NCBI GenBank assembly: GCA_023525915.1
Contig: CP026657.1
Location: 3,248,001 to 3,312,000, forward strand
Reading direction: 5' to 3'
DNA: 64,000 bases
Source: Acetispira formosa (nom. nud.)
GTDB lineage: Bacteria; Desulfobacterota; Desulfarculia; Adiutricales; Adiutricaceae
Shown here: positions 44,214-51,270 of the stretch, one piece after another
How the letters are laid out: each line of letters opens with the position of its first letter
How positions within the stretch are numbered: the first letter of the stretch is position 1
Program-made: the position numbers and the translations under genes
The notes under the pieces: generated by a model
Told to the model about the DNA's origin: nothing
The model's database searches: none
The model's input: the letters and a program-made list of their open reading frames with translations, nothing else

Positions 44214-44969
44214 ATGACAGAGCTTCAGACCTTAGTTGAAAAGAAATGGACCGACCGCGCCTCCAGTTACTGCGAAGCCATTAACGCGGAGTTGAACTGC
44301 TTCAAGCGCCAGGCCTGGCTGGATCTGATCCAGGCCCAGATGCCCAGCTATGACCGCCCGGTGGATGTGCTGGACATTGGCACCGGGCCTGGTTTTTTCG
44401 CCATTATTCTCTCCCAGATTGGCTGGAAGGTGAGGGCGGTGGACTGCACGGCCGAAATGATCCGCCACGCCAGCGGCAATGCCGGGCATTACGGAGTGGA
44501 GGCCGAGTTCGCGGTTATGGACAGCCATAAGCTGGATTATCCTGATGACAGCTTTGATCTGGTGCTCTCCCGCAACGTCACCTGGACGCTCCATCACCCG
44601 GAAGAGGCTTATAAGGAATGGCGGCGGGTTCTGCGGCCGGGCGGGCGGCTGTTGATCTTTGACAGCAACTGGTATCGCCACCGCTTCGATGAAGAGGCCC
44701 GCCTGAAAAAAGAGGCCGATGAGCGCGAAGCCCGCGAGCGTTTCGACCTCGAACCCTTCAAAGAGCCCGATCAGGAACTGGCCGAAGCCATTTACTCATC
44801 GTTGCCGCTTGGCCGCTATCCCCGGCCTGATTGGGATCTGGAACGGCTGCCGGAACTTGGCTACAGCGAAGTGAGCGTCGATCGTGACCTGAGCGGGCGC
44901 ATTTGGGATGAACAGGAACAGTTGCTTTACCGCAGCACCCCCATGTTCATGATCCGGGCCACGGCCTGA
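44214..44969 (+). CDS. class I SAM-dependent methyltransferase linked to metal/peptide importer
   Basis: 251 aa from the second of two adjacent ATGs (44214), 6 nt after GGGAG; 44211 is possible, and the frame open from 44115 would run through the terminator. Motif I is VLDIGTGPGFFAIILSQIGW, followed by VRAVDCTAEMIRHASGNAGH, the post-I acidic loop, and SFDLVLSRNVTWTLHHPEEA (motif II/III of Methyltransf_11). The C-terminal third (ERFDLEPFKEPDQELAEAIY) is specific. The next gene starts 5 bp after its stop, so it belongs with the ABC importer genes. In such operons a methyltransferase may modify a chelator or carried substrate. This is inference. Confidence 0.85.
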   Translation: MTELQTLVEKKWTDRASSYCEAINAELNCFKRQAWLDLIQAQMPSYDRPVDVLDIGTGPGFFAIILSQIGWKVRAVDCTAEMIRHASGNAGHYGVEAEFAVMDSHKLDYPDDSFDLVLSRNVTWTLHHPEEAYKEWRRVLRPGGRLLIFDSNWYRHRFDEEARLKKEADEREARERFDLEPFKEPDQELAEAIYSSLPLGRYPRPDWDLERLPELGYSEVSVDRDLSGRIWDEQEQLLYRSTPMFMIRATA

Positions 44970-44974
44970 TTTGG

Positions 44975-45925
44975 GTGCGGGAATTGACCGGATACATTTT
45001 TAGAAGAGTGCTCCAGTTGATTCCGATCCTTTTCGGCGTCACCCTGATAAATTTCGGGCTGATGTATATCTCGCCGGGTGACGCGGCCGAACGGACCTTA
45101 ATTGCCGACGGCGCGCGCGTCTCGGCTGAGGTGCTGGAAGCCCGGCGGGCCGAACTTGGCCTGAACCGCCCCTTTGCGGTTCAGTATTTCCACTGGCTGA
45201 AGAATTTGGCGCGCGGCGACCTGGGGGAGTCCTACGCCACCGGACGGCCGGTGTGGGCTGTTCTCTCTGAAAGCCTCCCCAACACCGTGCTCCTGGCCGG
45301 GAGCGCCATGCTTCTGACCATATTGATCTCCATTCCCCTGGGGCTTCTGGCCGCTGTGCGCCAAAACACGGCGGTGGACAACATCCTTCGGGCCGGTTCC
45401 TTCATGGGCCTTTCCATGCCGTCGTTTGTGCTGGCTCTGGTGCTGATTTATGTTTTCGGCCTAAAACTTAAACTTCTGCCGGTGGTCGGCGGAACGGGTT
45501 TGAAGGGCTTGATTCTGCCCTCGGTGACCCTGGCCGCCGCCCTGACCTCCGGTTTCGTGCGGCAGGTGCGGGCGGCTGTGCTGGAAGAATTGGGCCGGGG
45601 TTATGTGCTGGGGGCCAGGGCCAGAGGGGTGAAGGAAAGATATATCCTTTATTTCAATGTGCTGAAAAACGCCCTGCTGCCAATTGTCACCCTCATCGGC
45701 ATTTCTTTCGGGCGCCTGTTGGGCGGCACGGCCGTGGTCGAGATTATTTTCATGTGGCCCGGCTTGGGGCGGATGGCCGTAGAAGCTATCAGCCAGCGTG
45801 ATTATCCGGTGGTGCAGGGTTATGTGATGTGGATGGCCGCTATTTTTGTGGCCGTCAATTTAGTGGCCGATATCTCCTACCGGCTCTTGAACCCACGGGT
45901 GCGCTATGCTGATGAGGCCGCCTGA
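44975..45925 (+). CDS. ABC transporter permease, DppB/NikB type
   Basis: 316 aa from GTG 44975, 5 bp after the methyltransferase stop. The N-terminus (GYIFRRVLQLIPILFGVTLI) and six predicted helices fit the nickel/oligopeptide permease B family. The EAA loop reads VRAAVLEELGRGYVLGARARG, then VKERYILYFNVLKNALLPIV, which contacts the ATPases. It forms the inner-membrane channel with the next gene product. Its stop overlaps the possible early starts of the second permease gene. Confidence 0.92.
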   Translation: MRELTGYIFRRVLQLIPILFGVTLINFGLMYISPGDAAERTLIADGARVSAEVLEARRAELGLNRPFAVQYFHWLKNLARGDLGESYATGRPVWAVLSESLPNTVLLAGSAMLLTILISIPLGLLAAVRQNTAVDNILRAGSFMGLSMPSFVLALVLIYVFGLKLKLLPVVGGTGLKGLILPSVTLAAALTSGFVRQVRAAVLEELGRGYVLGARARGVKERYILYFNVLKNALLPIVTLIGISFGRLLGGTAVVEIIFMWPGLGRMAVEAISQRDYPVVQGYVMWMAAIFVAVNLVADISYRLLNPRVRYADEAA

Positions 45926-45926
45926 T

Positions 45927-46781
45927 ATGGCCGGTTTTATCCATAACCGGCGGTTGCTGTTCTTCGCGGCTTTGTGCCTGTTAATCTGCCTGGCGGCCCT
46001 GGCCGCTCCGCTGATAGCGCCCAATGATCCTTACAAAACCAGCTTGTTGAAAGCTTTTCTGCCGCCGGGAGCGGAGTTTCCCCTGGGCACGGATCGTCTG
46101 GGCCGCTGTCTGTTCTCCAGAATCATCTATGGGGCCAGAATGTCGGTTTTCGCCGCACTCTTCCTGGTGGGGGTTATTTTCACCTTCGGGACAGCTGTGG
46201 GAGTCATCTCCGGCTATGTTGGTGGCCGGGCCGATTCTTTTATCATGCGGGTCACCGACATTTTTCTGGCCTTTCCCGATCTGGTGCTGGCTATTGCCGT
46301 GGCCGGCTTTTTGGGCGGGGGACTCACTAACGCCCTCATAGCCCTGGGCTGCGTCAGTTGGAGCAAATATGCCCGGCTGGCCCGGAGCCAGGTTTTGGCC
46401 CTTAAGGGCTCGGCGTTCATCGAAGCGGCCCGCCTGGGCGGCAATTCGCCCCTTCAGATAATCCGGCGGCACATCCTTCCGAACGCCGTCGGCCCGGTGG
46501 TGGTGACGGCCGCGCTGGACATCGGGGTTATGATGATGGGCATTGCCGGGCTCTCTTTCCTGGGGCTGGGCGTTTCGCCGCCCGTGCCGGAATGGGGTTC
46601 CATGCTCAATGAGGGGCGCATGTATTTTCACCAACACCCGGCCCAGGTTTTTTATCCGGGAGCGGCTATTTTCCTCACCATAATTGTGTTCAACCTTTTC
46701 GGCGACAGTTTGCGTGACTGGCTCGATCCGCGTCAGCGTACCAGGGCCGTCTGTGAACCGGAGCCCCTTGCCAAGGAGTGA
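45927..46781 (+). CDS. ABC transporter permease, DppC/NikC type
   Basis: 284 aa from ATG 45927 (MAGFIHNRRL), 9 nt after GATGAGG; ATG codons at 45906 and 45912 would overlap the upstream gene and add up to 7 residues. LGTDRLGRCLFSRIIYGARM is the family signature after the first helix. The EAA loop is LARSQVLALKGSAFIEAARL, then GGNSPLQIIRRHILPNAVGP. A typical end is GAAIFLTIIVFNLFGDSLRD, then WLDPRQR. It is the second channel subunit of the importer. Confidence 0.92.
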   Translation: MAGFIHNRRLLFFAALCLLICLAALAAPLIAPNDPYKTSLLKAFLPPGAEFPLGTDRLGRCLFSRIIYGARMSVFAALFLVGVIFTFGTAVGVISGYVGGRADSFIMRVTDIFLAFPDLVLAIAVAGFLGGGLTNALIALGCVSWSKYARLARSQVLALKGSAFIEAARLGGNSPLQIIRRHILPNAVGPVVVTAALDIGVMMMGIAGLSFLGLGVSPPVPEWGSMLNEGRMYFHQHPAQVFYPGAAIFLTIIVFNLFGDSLRDWLDPRQRTRAVCEPEPLAKE

Positions 46782-46785
46782 TCCC

Positions 46786-48288
46786 GTGAAAAAATTCGCC
46801 TTTCTGACTCTGGTCCTGATCCTGATGATGTCCCTGCCGGCCTGGGCCGACAAGGAATTGAAGTTCGCCAGCACCGTGCCCACTCCCTCCATCGACCCGG
46901 CCAACAATTACGCGGGCTGGTTCACTGTGCGCTATGGCCTGGGGGAAACTCTCTTGAAATTCGATGAGGCCATGCGGCCGGTTCCCTGGCTGGCCAAAGC
47001 CTGGAGCCTGATTGACGAAAACACCTGGAAGTTTGAATTAAATGACGGCGTGACCTTCCACAGCGGCCGCCCCATGACCGCCGGGGCTGTGAAGGAAAGC
47101 CTGGAACGGCTGATGAAGATCAACAAGCGGGCCGCGCAGGAGCTGGCCATTGTTGAGATCACGGCCCAAGGCCAGGCCGTGATTTTTCGCACGGCCCAGC
47201 CCAATCCCACTCTGCCCAATTACCTGTGCGAGCCTTATTCCAGCATCATCGACGTGGAGGCTGCGGCTGATGATGAAAACATCAGCGGCACCGGGCCTTA
47301 CAAAATTCAGAGCTTCAAGTCCAATGACGCGGCCATGGTGATTAAAAACGAAACCTATTGGAACGGCCAGCCGAAGCTGGACCGCGTCACCATCCGCCCC
47401 ATTCGTGACGGCGGAGCCATGACTATGGCTCTGAAGGCCGGTGAAGTGGATGCGGCCGAAGGTCTGCCGTACGTCAATCACAACGTGTTCGCCAATGACC
47501 CGGCTTATAAAATTTCCTCCGTGCCCACCTCCCGCGTTTTCATGATTTATTACAATACCGCAAAACCCTTCACCGCCGATCAGGCCGTGCGCCAAGCTAT
47601 TGGCATGTCGATCGACAAAGAAGCTTACAGCCGTATTCTTCTCAACGGCGCGGGCGCGCCGGCCGCCGGCCCCTTTCCGGCCTTTTTGCCCTATGGCGGC
47701 GATAAAGTTCAGGCCAGATCCTTCGACCCGGAGGGCGCGGCCGGGCTCCTGGAGGCGGCCGGTTACATTGACGGCAATGGCGATGGCCTCAGGGAAAAGG
47801 ACGGCCGGAAGCTGAGCCTGAAACTATGCACCTATGCCAAGCGGGTGGAACTGCCGGTCATATCGGAAGCCCTTCAGGGGCAACTGCGTGATCTCGGTGT
47901 GGAACTGGCCGTTGAGGTGGTGGAAAGCATTGATGACGTGCTGGCCGCCGGGGATTTCGACCTGGCCGCCTATTCCTACATAACCACTCCCACGGGCGAT
48001 CCCTGGTCTTTTTTGAACATGATCAGCGCAACCGACGGACTGGCCAACTTCGGCCGCTTCAGCGAGGCCAAGGTTGACGCGCTGCTGAAAGAAATGCGGA
48101 GCGAGTTTGCGCCGGAAAAGCGCGTTGAAACCGCCCTAGCCGTTCAACGGGAAATTCTGGCGCGCGACGGATACTCCTTTGTCGCCCACCTGAACATGGC
48201 CCTGGTGATGAAGAGCACCGTCAGCGGCCTGGTTGCGCATCCGTCGGATTACTATCACATCAATGTGGAAACCGACATTTCTGAATGA
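46786..48288 (+). CDS. ABC transporter substrate-binding protein, nickel/opine-metallophore or peptide type (SBP family 5)
   Basis: 500 aa from GTG 46786, with AAGGAG 7 nt upstream overlapping the previous stop; the longer frame from 46684 is inside the permease gene. A Sec signal peptide runs to about residue 21 (LPAWA|DKE) with no lipobox. SBP_bac_5 features are LAKAWSLIDENTWKFELNDG, VTFHSGRPMTAGAVKESLER and SGTGPYKIQSFKSNDAAMVI. The stretch YSYITTPTGDPWSFLNM and NFGRF resembles NikA/CntA-type proteins more than dipeptide binders, which suggests a metal or metal-chelate cargo. This substrate call is tentative. It delivers its ligand to the two permeases. Confidence 0.88.
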   Translation: MKKFAFLTLVLILMMSLPAWADKELKFASTVPTPSIDPANNYAGWFTVRYGLGETLLKFDEAMRPVPWLAKAWSLIDENTWKFELNDGVTFHSGRPMTAGAVKESLERLMKINKRAAQELAIVEITAQGQAVIFRTAQPNPTLPNYLCEPYSSIIDVEAAADDENISGTGPYKIQSFKSNDAAMVIKNETYWNGQPKLDRVTIRPIRDGGAMTMALKAGEVDAAEGLPYVNHNVFANDPAYKISSVPTSRVFMIYYNTAKPFTADQAVRQAIGMSIDKEAYSRILLNGAGAPAAGPFPAFLPYGGDKVQARSFDPEGAAGLLEAAGYIDGNGDGLREKDGRKLSLKLCTYAKRVELPVISEALQGQLRDLGVELAVEVVESIDDVLAAGDFDLAAYSYITTPTGDPWSFLNMISATDGLANFGRFSEAKVDALLKEMRSEFAPEKRVETALAVQREILARDGYSFVAHLNMALVMKSTVSGLVAHPSDYYHINVETDISE

Positions 48289-49232
48289 GTGAATTGCTGC
48301 GCATAGATTCCCTTCGGGTCAACTATGGCCGGGCTGAGGTTCTGAAGGGGCTGTCCCTGGAACTGCGGCCTGGCCGTATATTCGGCTTGGTGGGCGAGAG
48401 CGGCTGCGGCAAGACCACTCTTCTGCGGGCGGTGATGGGTCTTTTGGAAAGCGGCGGCCGCATCAGCGGGGGCCGGGTGCTGTTTGAGGGGCGCGACCTG
48501 TCCACAGTGTCGGCGGAGGAAATGCGCCGCCTGCGCGGCAGCCGGATGAGCCTGATGTTTCAGAACCCCGGTGAGAGTTTTAATCCAACGCGCACTATCG
48601 GCCGCCAGTTTCTGGAAACGATGCGCAGTCACGGCAGTTTCTCCGCCAATGAGGCTATGGAAAATATAAGTGGCATGTTGCAGTGCCTTGACCTCAAAGA
48701 GCCGGAGCGGATTCTGAAAAGCTATCCCTATGAGCTTTCCGGCGGCATGCTTCAGCGGGCCGCTCTGGCCCTGGCCATGATCCTGAAGCCCGATCTCCTT
48801 TTGGCTGATGAACCCACCAGCGCCCTGGACGCCATTGTCCAGGCCCAGGCCGTAAAGGAGATGATGAAACTTCGGGACGAATTCGGCACAGCCATTGTGG
48901 TCATCAGCCACAGCATGGGAGTGGTGGCCCGCATGGCCGATCAGGTGGGGGTTATGTACGCCGGTCGGCTGGTGGAATATGGTGATACAGGGGCGGTTTT
49001 GTCAAAACCGCTCCACCCCTATACCCGCGCCCTGATGGCGGCTGTGCCGCGTCTGGACGGGCGCTGGCCCTCCGCGACCGATGGCGCGCCTCCGCCGCCG
49101 GAGCACAATGTTCGCGGATGCGGCTTTGCCGGCCGCTGCCAGCTGTGCGCGGCGGAGTGCCTTGACCGTTCGCAGGTTTTAGAGCCGGTTGAGGCGGGCC
49201 ACCTGGTGGCTTGTCTCCGGGCCGGGTGCTAA
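48285..49232 (+). CDS. ABC transporter ATPase, DppD/NikD type
   Basis: 315 aa; start overlaps the binding-protein stop (ATGA). Walker A is GESGCGKTT (about residues 37-45), the Q-loop MFQNPGESFNPT, the signature LSGGMLQRAALALAM, and Walker B LLLADEPTSALD. The C-terminal oligopeptide/nickel extension has HPYTRALMAAVPRLDGRWP and a Cys-rich end (CGFAGRCQLCAAEC) found in this family. It powers the importer together with the next ATPase. Confidence 0.93.
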   Translation: MSELLRIDSLRVNYGRAEVLKGLSLELRPGRIFGLVGESGCGKTTLLRAVMGLLESGGRISGGRVLFEGRDLSTVSAEEMRRLRGSRMSLMFQNPGESFNPTRTIGRQFLETMRSHGSFSANEAMENISGMLQCLDLKEPERILKSYPYELSGGMLQRAALALAMILKPDLLLADEPTSALDAIVQAQAVKEMMKLRDEFGTAIVVISHSMGVVARMADQVGVMYAGRLVEYGDTGAVLSKPLHPYTRALMAAVPRLDGRWPSATDGAPPPPEHNVRGCGFAGRCQLCAAECLDRSQVLEPVEAGHLVACLRAGC

Positions 49233-49236
49233 AGCT

Positions 49237-50013
49237 ATGGGACCGATAATGGAATGCCTTGAGGTGGCCAAGACTTTTAAAAAAAGCGGACGGCTTATTA
49301 AGGCTGTGGATAATGTGAGCCTCTCCATTGCTCCGGGCGAAAGCCTGGGGTTAGTCGGCGGCAGCGGCTGCGGCAAGAGCACGCTGGCCAGAGTTATGGC
49401 CCGCCTCACCCGGATGGACAGCGGCCGGGTGGTTTTAGACGGCCGTGATATCAGCCGCCTGAACGGTGGAGAGCTTCGCGAATGTTACCGCACGCTCCAA
49501 ATGGTTTTTCAGGACCCATTCGCCTCTTTTGATCCGCGCCAGACCATAGGGCGCGGACTCCTGGAAGTGCTGAGCAATTTTAATGTCGGGTCTTCAGGTC
49601 AACGAAAAGACCTTGTCCGCCAAGCTTTGGAGAGTGTCGGTCTGAACGTGGAGTTCGGCGGCCGCCTGCCGGGGGATTTGAGTGGCGGGCAATGCCAGAG
49701 GGCGGCCATTGCCAGAGCCCTTCTGGTCCGGCCGCGTCTTCTGATATGCGATGAGGCCACCAGCGCCCTCGATGCCATAGTGCAGGCCCAGATACTGAAC
49801 CTTCTGCGAAAACTGCGTGATGAGATGGGGCTGTCGGTTCTTTTCATCTCCCATGATCTGGCCCTGGTGCGCGCTTTCTGTTCGCGCATCGCGGTTATGC
49901 ATGACGGACGCATTGTGGAGTCCGGCCCGGCGGAAAAAGTTATTGCCCAGCCTGAACACCCTCACACCCGTCTTTTGCTCTCTTCACTCATCACACTTGG
50001 CGAATCCGTTTAG
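49237..50013 (+). CDS. ABC transporter ATPase, DppF/NikE type
   Basis: 258 aa from ATG 49237, 4 bp after the previous stop; ATG 49249 with GGGA upstream is an alternative. Walker A GGSGCGKST, Q-loop VFQDPFASFDPRQTIG, signature LSGGQCQRAAIARALL, Walker B LLICDEATSALD. The C-terminus is short and lacks the Cys-rich tail of the DppD-type partner. It is last gene of the methyltransferase-importer operon and is followed by the inverted copy of the twin-hairpin element. Confidence 0.92.
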   Translation: MGPIMECLEVAKTFKKSGRLIKAVDNVSLSIAPGESLGLVGGSGCGKSTLARVMARLTRMDSGRVVLDGRDISRLNGGELRECYRTLQMVFQDPFASFDPRQTIGRGLLEVLSNFNVGSSGQRKDLVRQALESVGLNVEFGGRLPGDLSGGQCQRAAIARALLVRPRLLICDEATSALDAIVQAQILNLLRKLRDEMGLSVLFISHDLALVRAFCSRIAVMHDGRIVESGPAEKVIAQPEHPHTRLLLSSLITLGESV

Positions 50014-50051
50014 TGCCGCGTACTCCTTAAATTACGGAACAGCGGTTGACC

Positions 50052-50261
50052 GCCGCCGGGAGAAATGTTTTTGCCCGGTTCCGTTCCGGAAGTCGCGAGT
50101 CACGGAACCGGGCAAAAACATTTCTCCCGGCGGCTGCCTGGTCAGACACAACTGCCGTCATAGCCCAGTGGGAGCCGGAAGCCGGGGATTGTTTTTGTGC
50201 CGGCTCCGTGACTAAAGACCCCCGGAACGGAGACGGCACAAAAACAATCCCCGGCTTTCGG
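50052..50261. repeat. twin-hairpin intergenic element, copy 2 (inverted relative to copy 1)
   Basis: Hairpin B (50052-50084/50102-50134, perfect 33-bp arms) comes first and hairpin A (50175-50209/50227-50261, 35-bp arms, a few mismatches) second, so the whole element is in reverse orientation to 38505-38720. Loop A is GACTAAAGACCCCCGGA, identical to copy 1 in that orientation. Loop B (TCCGGAAGTCGCGAGTC) has changed at five positions and is only partly complementary to loop A. The spacer is 40 nt. Confidence 0.93.
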
Positions 50262-50349
50262 CGGGTCTAGGGCTTACCATGTTTTGTCTTTGCCGCTTCT
50301 TCATTTTCAGCTTTTCTGCTACAATCAGAAAAAAATCTGGAGAAGCCAC

Positions 50350-51021
50350 ATGCTGAAATCAAACATACTCGATCAGATCGGGACGCGGCATGATACCGAC
50401 AAATGCTCCACCGCCGCTGCCGCCCATGATTATCTGCGCAAATATGAATTCTTTTTCAAAGACCTCCGCCATGAAGAATTCACCCTTCTGGAATTGGGAG
50501 TATTTAAGGGGGCCAGCCTTAAAACCTGGGAAGAGTATTTTGAAAAAGCGGAAATAATCGGCGTTGATTGTGAAGCGGCCTCTGGCGCTTACGTTTCCGG
50601 CCGGAGTAAAATTGTTTATGGTGACCTCAGCCACACCGGCTTTCTGGAAAGCTTGCCGTCGCTCAACCCCAGAGTTATTATTGATGACGCCTCACACGTC
50701 TGGAACCATCAGCTTCTGGCCCTCTTCGTCCTCTTCCCGGCCCTGATGAGCGGGGGCATTTACATTATTGAAGATATTCACACCTCCTTCCATCCCCTGG
50801 CCCCCATGTTCAACGGCGGACAGCAATACAGCACTTTTGAGATTTTATTGAAAATCGGGGAATACATGACCGGCAATCAAAAGCCCGCCCCCATCTTCCC
50901 GGATAAAACGCTGGAGCCGCTCTCCGTCCATCCGCTCTTTGACGAGGAAATCCGCTACATAGCCGATTACACCGACGCCATTACGTTTATCGAAAGAGCC
51001 TGCATTTTAATCAAGAAATAA
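50350..51021 (+). CDS. class I SAM-dependent methyltransferase, macrocin O-methyltransferase-like
   Basis: 223 aa from ATG 50350, 8 nt after GGAG; the frame from 50284 lacks a site. It begins NILDQIGTRHDTDKCSTAAA, then HDYLRKYEFFFKDLR, LLELGVFKGASLKTWEEYF (SAM-binding motif I) and IIDDASHVWNHQLLAL, typical of the TylF/demethylmacrocin and rhamnosyl O-methyltransferase-like group that needs a divalent metal. It lies alone between two palindromic elements, with no sugar or antibiotic genes around it. The substrate is unknown; a surface glycan is possible. Confidence 0.8.
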   Translation: MLKSNILDQIGTRHDTDKCSTAAAAHDYLRKYEFFFKDLRHEEFTLLELGVFKGASLKTWEEYFEKAEIIGVDCEAASGAYVSGRSKIVYGDLSHTGFLESLPSLNPRVIIDDASHVWNHQLLALFVLFPALMSGGIYIIEDIHTSFHPLAPMFNGGQQYSTFEILLKIGEYMTGNQKPAPIFPDKTLEPLSVHPLFDEEIRYIADYTDAITFIERACILIKK

Positions 51022-51023
51022 CC

Positions 51024-51065
51024 AGGGCTCTGCCCTGGACCCACGCCAGGGCAGAGCCCTGGACC
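51024..51065. repeat. GC-rich perfect hairpin after the methyltransferase
   Basis: CCAGGGCTCTGCCCTGG pairs with CCAGGGCAGAGCCCTGG across a 7-nt loop (ACCCACG); each arm is itself nearly palindromic. There is no T tract. It directly precedes the family 2 palindrome and recalls the CAGGGCCCTGGACC sequence before copy 1 at 32327-32350. Confidence 0.75.
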
Positions 51066-51100
51066 CACGGATGCTCGCGCATCCTTCGTCTTCGGTGCCC

Positions 51101-51234
51101 TTTCCCGTAATAGCGGGTTTTGGCGGCTATCATCGTATGAAGAGCGTTGCCCCCTCAGCTATGGCCGTCTCCATAGCTGAGGGGGCAACGCTCTTTACAC
51201 GATGATAGCCGCCGTAATTAACTATTACGGGAAA
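51101..51234. repeat. palindromic intergenic element, family 2, copy 2
   Basis: Outer arms TTTCCCGTAATAG (51101-51113) and CTATTACGGGAAA (51222-51234) are perfect. Inner arms of 43 bp (51122-51164 and 51171-51213) start GGCGGCTATCATCGTATGAA and have very few mismatches, with a 6-nt apex. The inner first 24 bp match the arms of copy 1 at 32395. It lies between convergent genes, the methyltransferase and carB. Confidence 0.92.
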
Positions 51235-51270
51235 CCCTCACCCAGACATAGCCCCGTGCGGGCCACGCAC

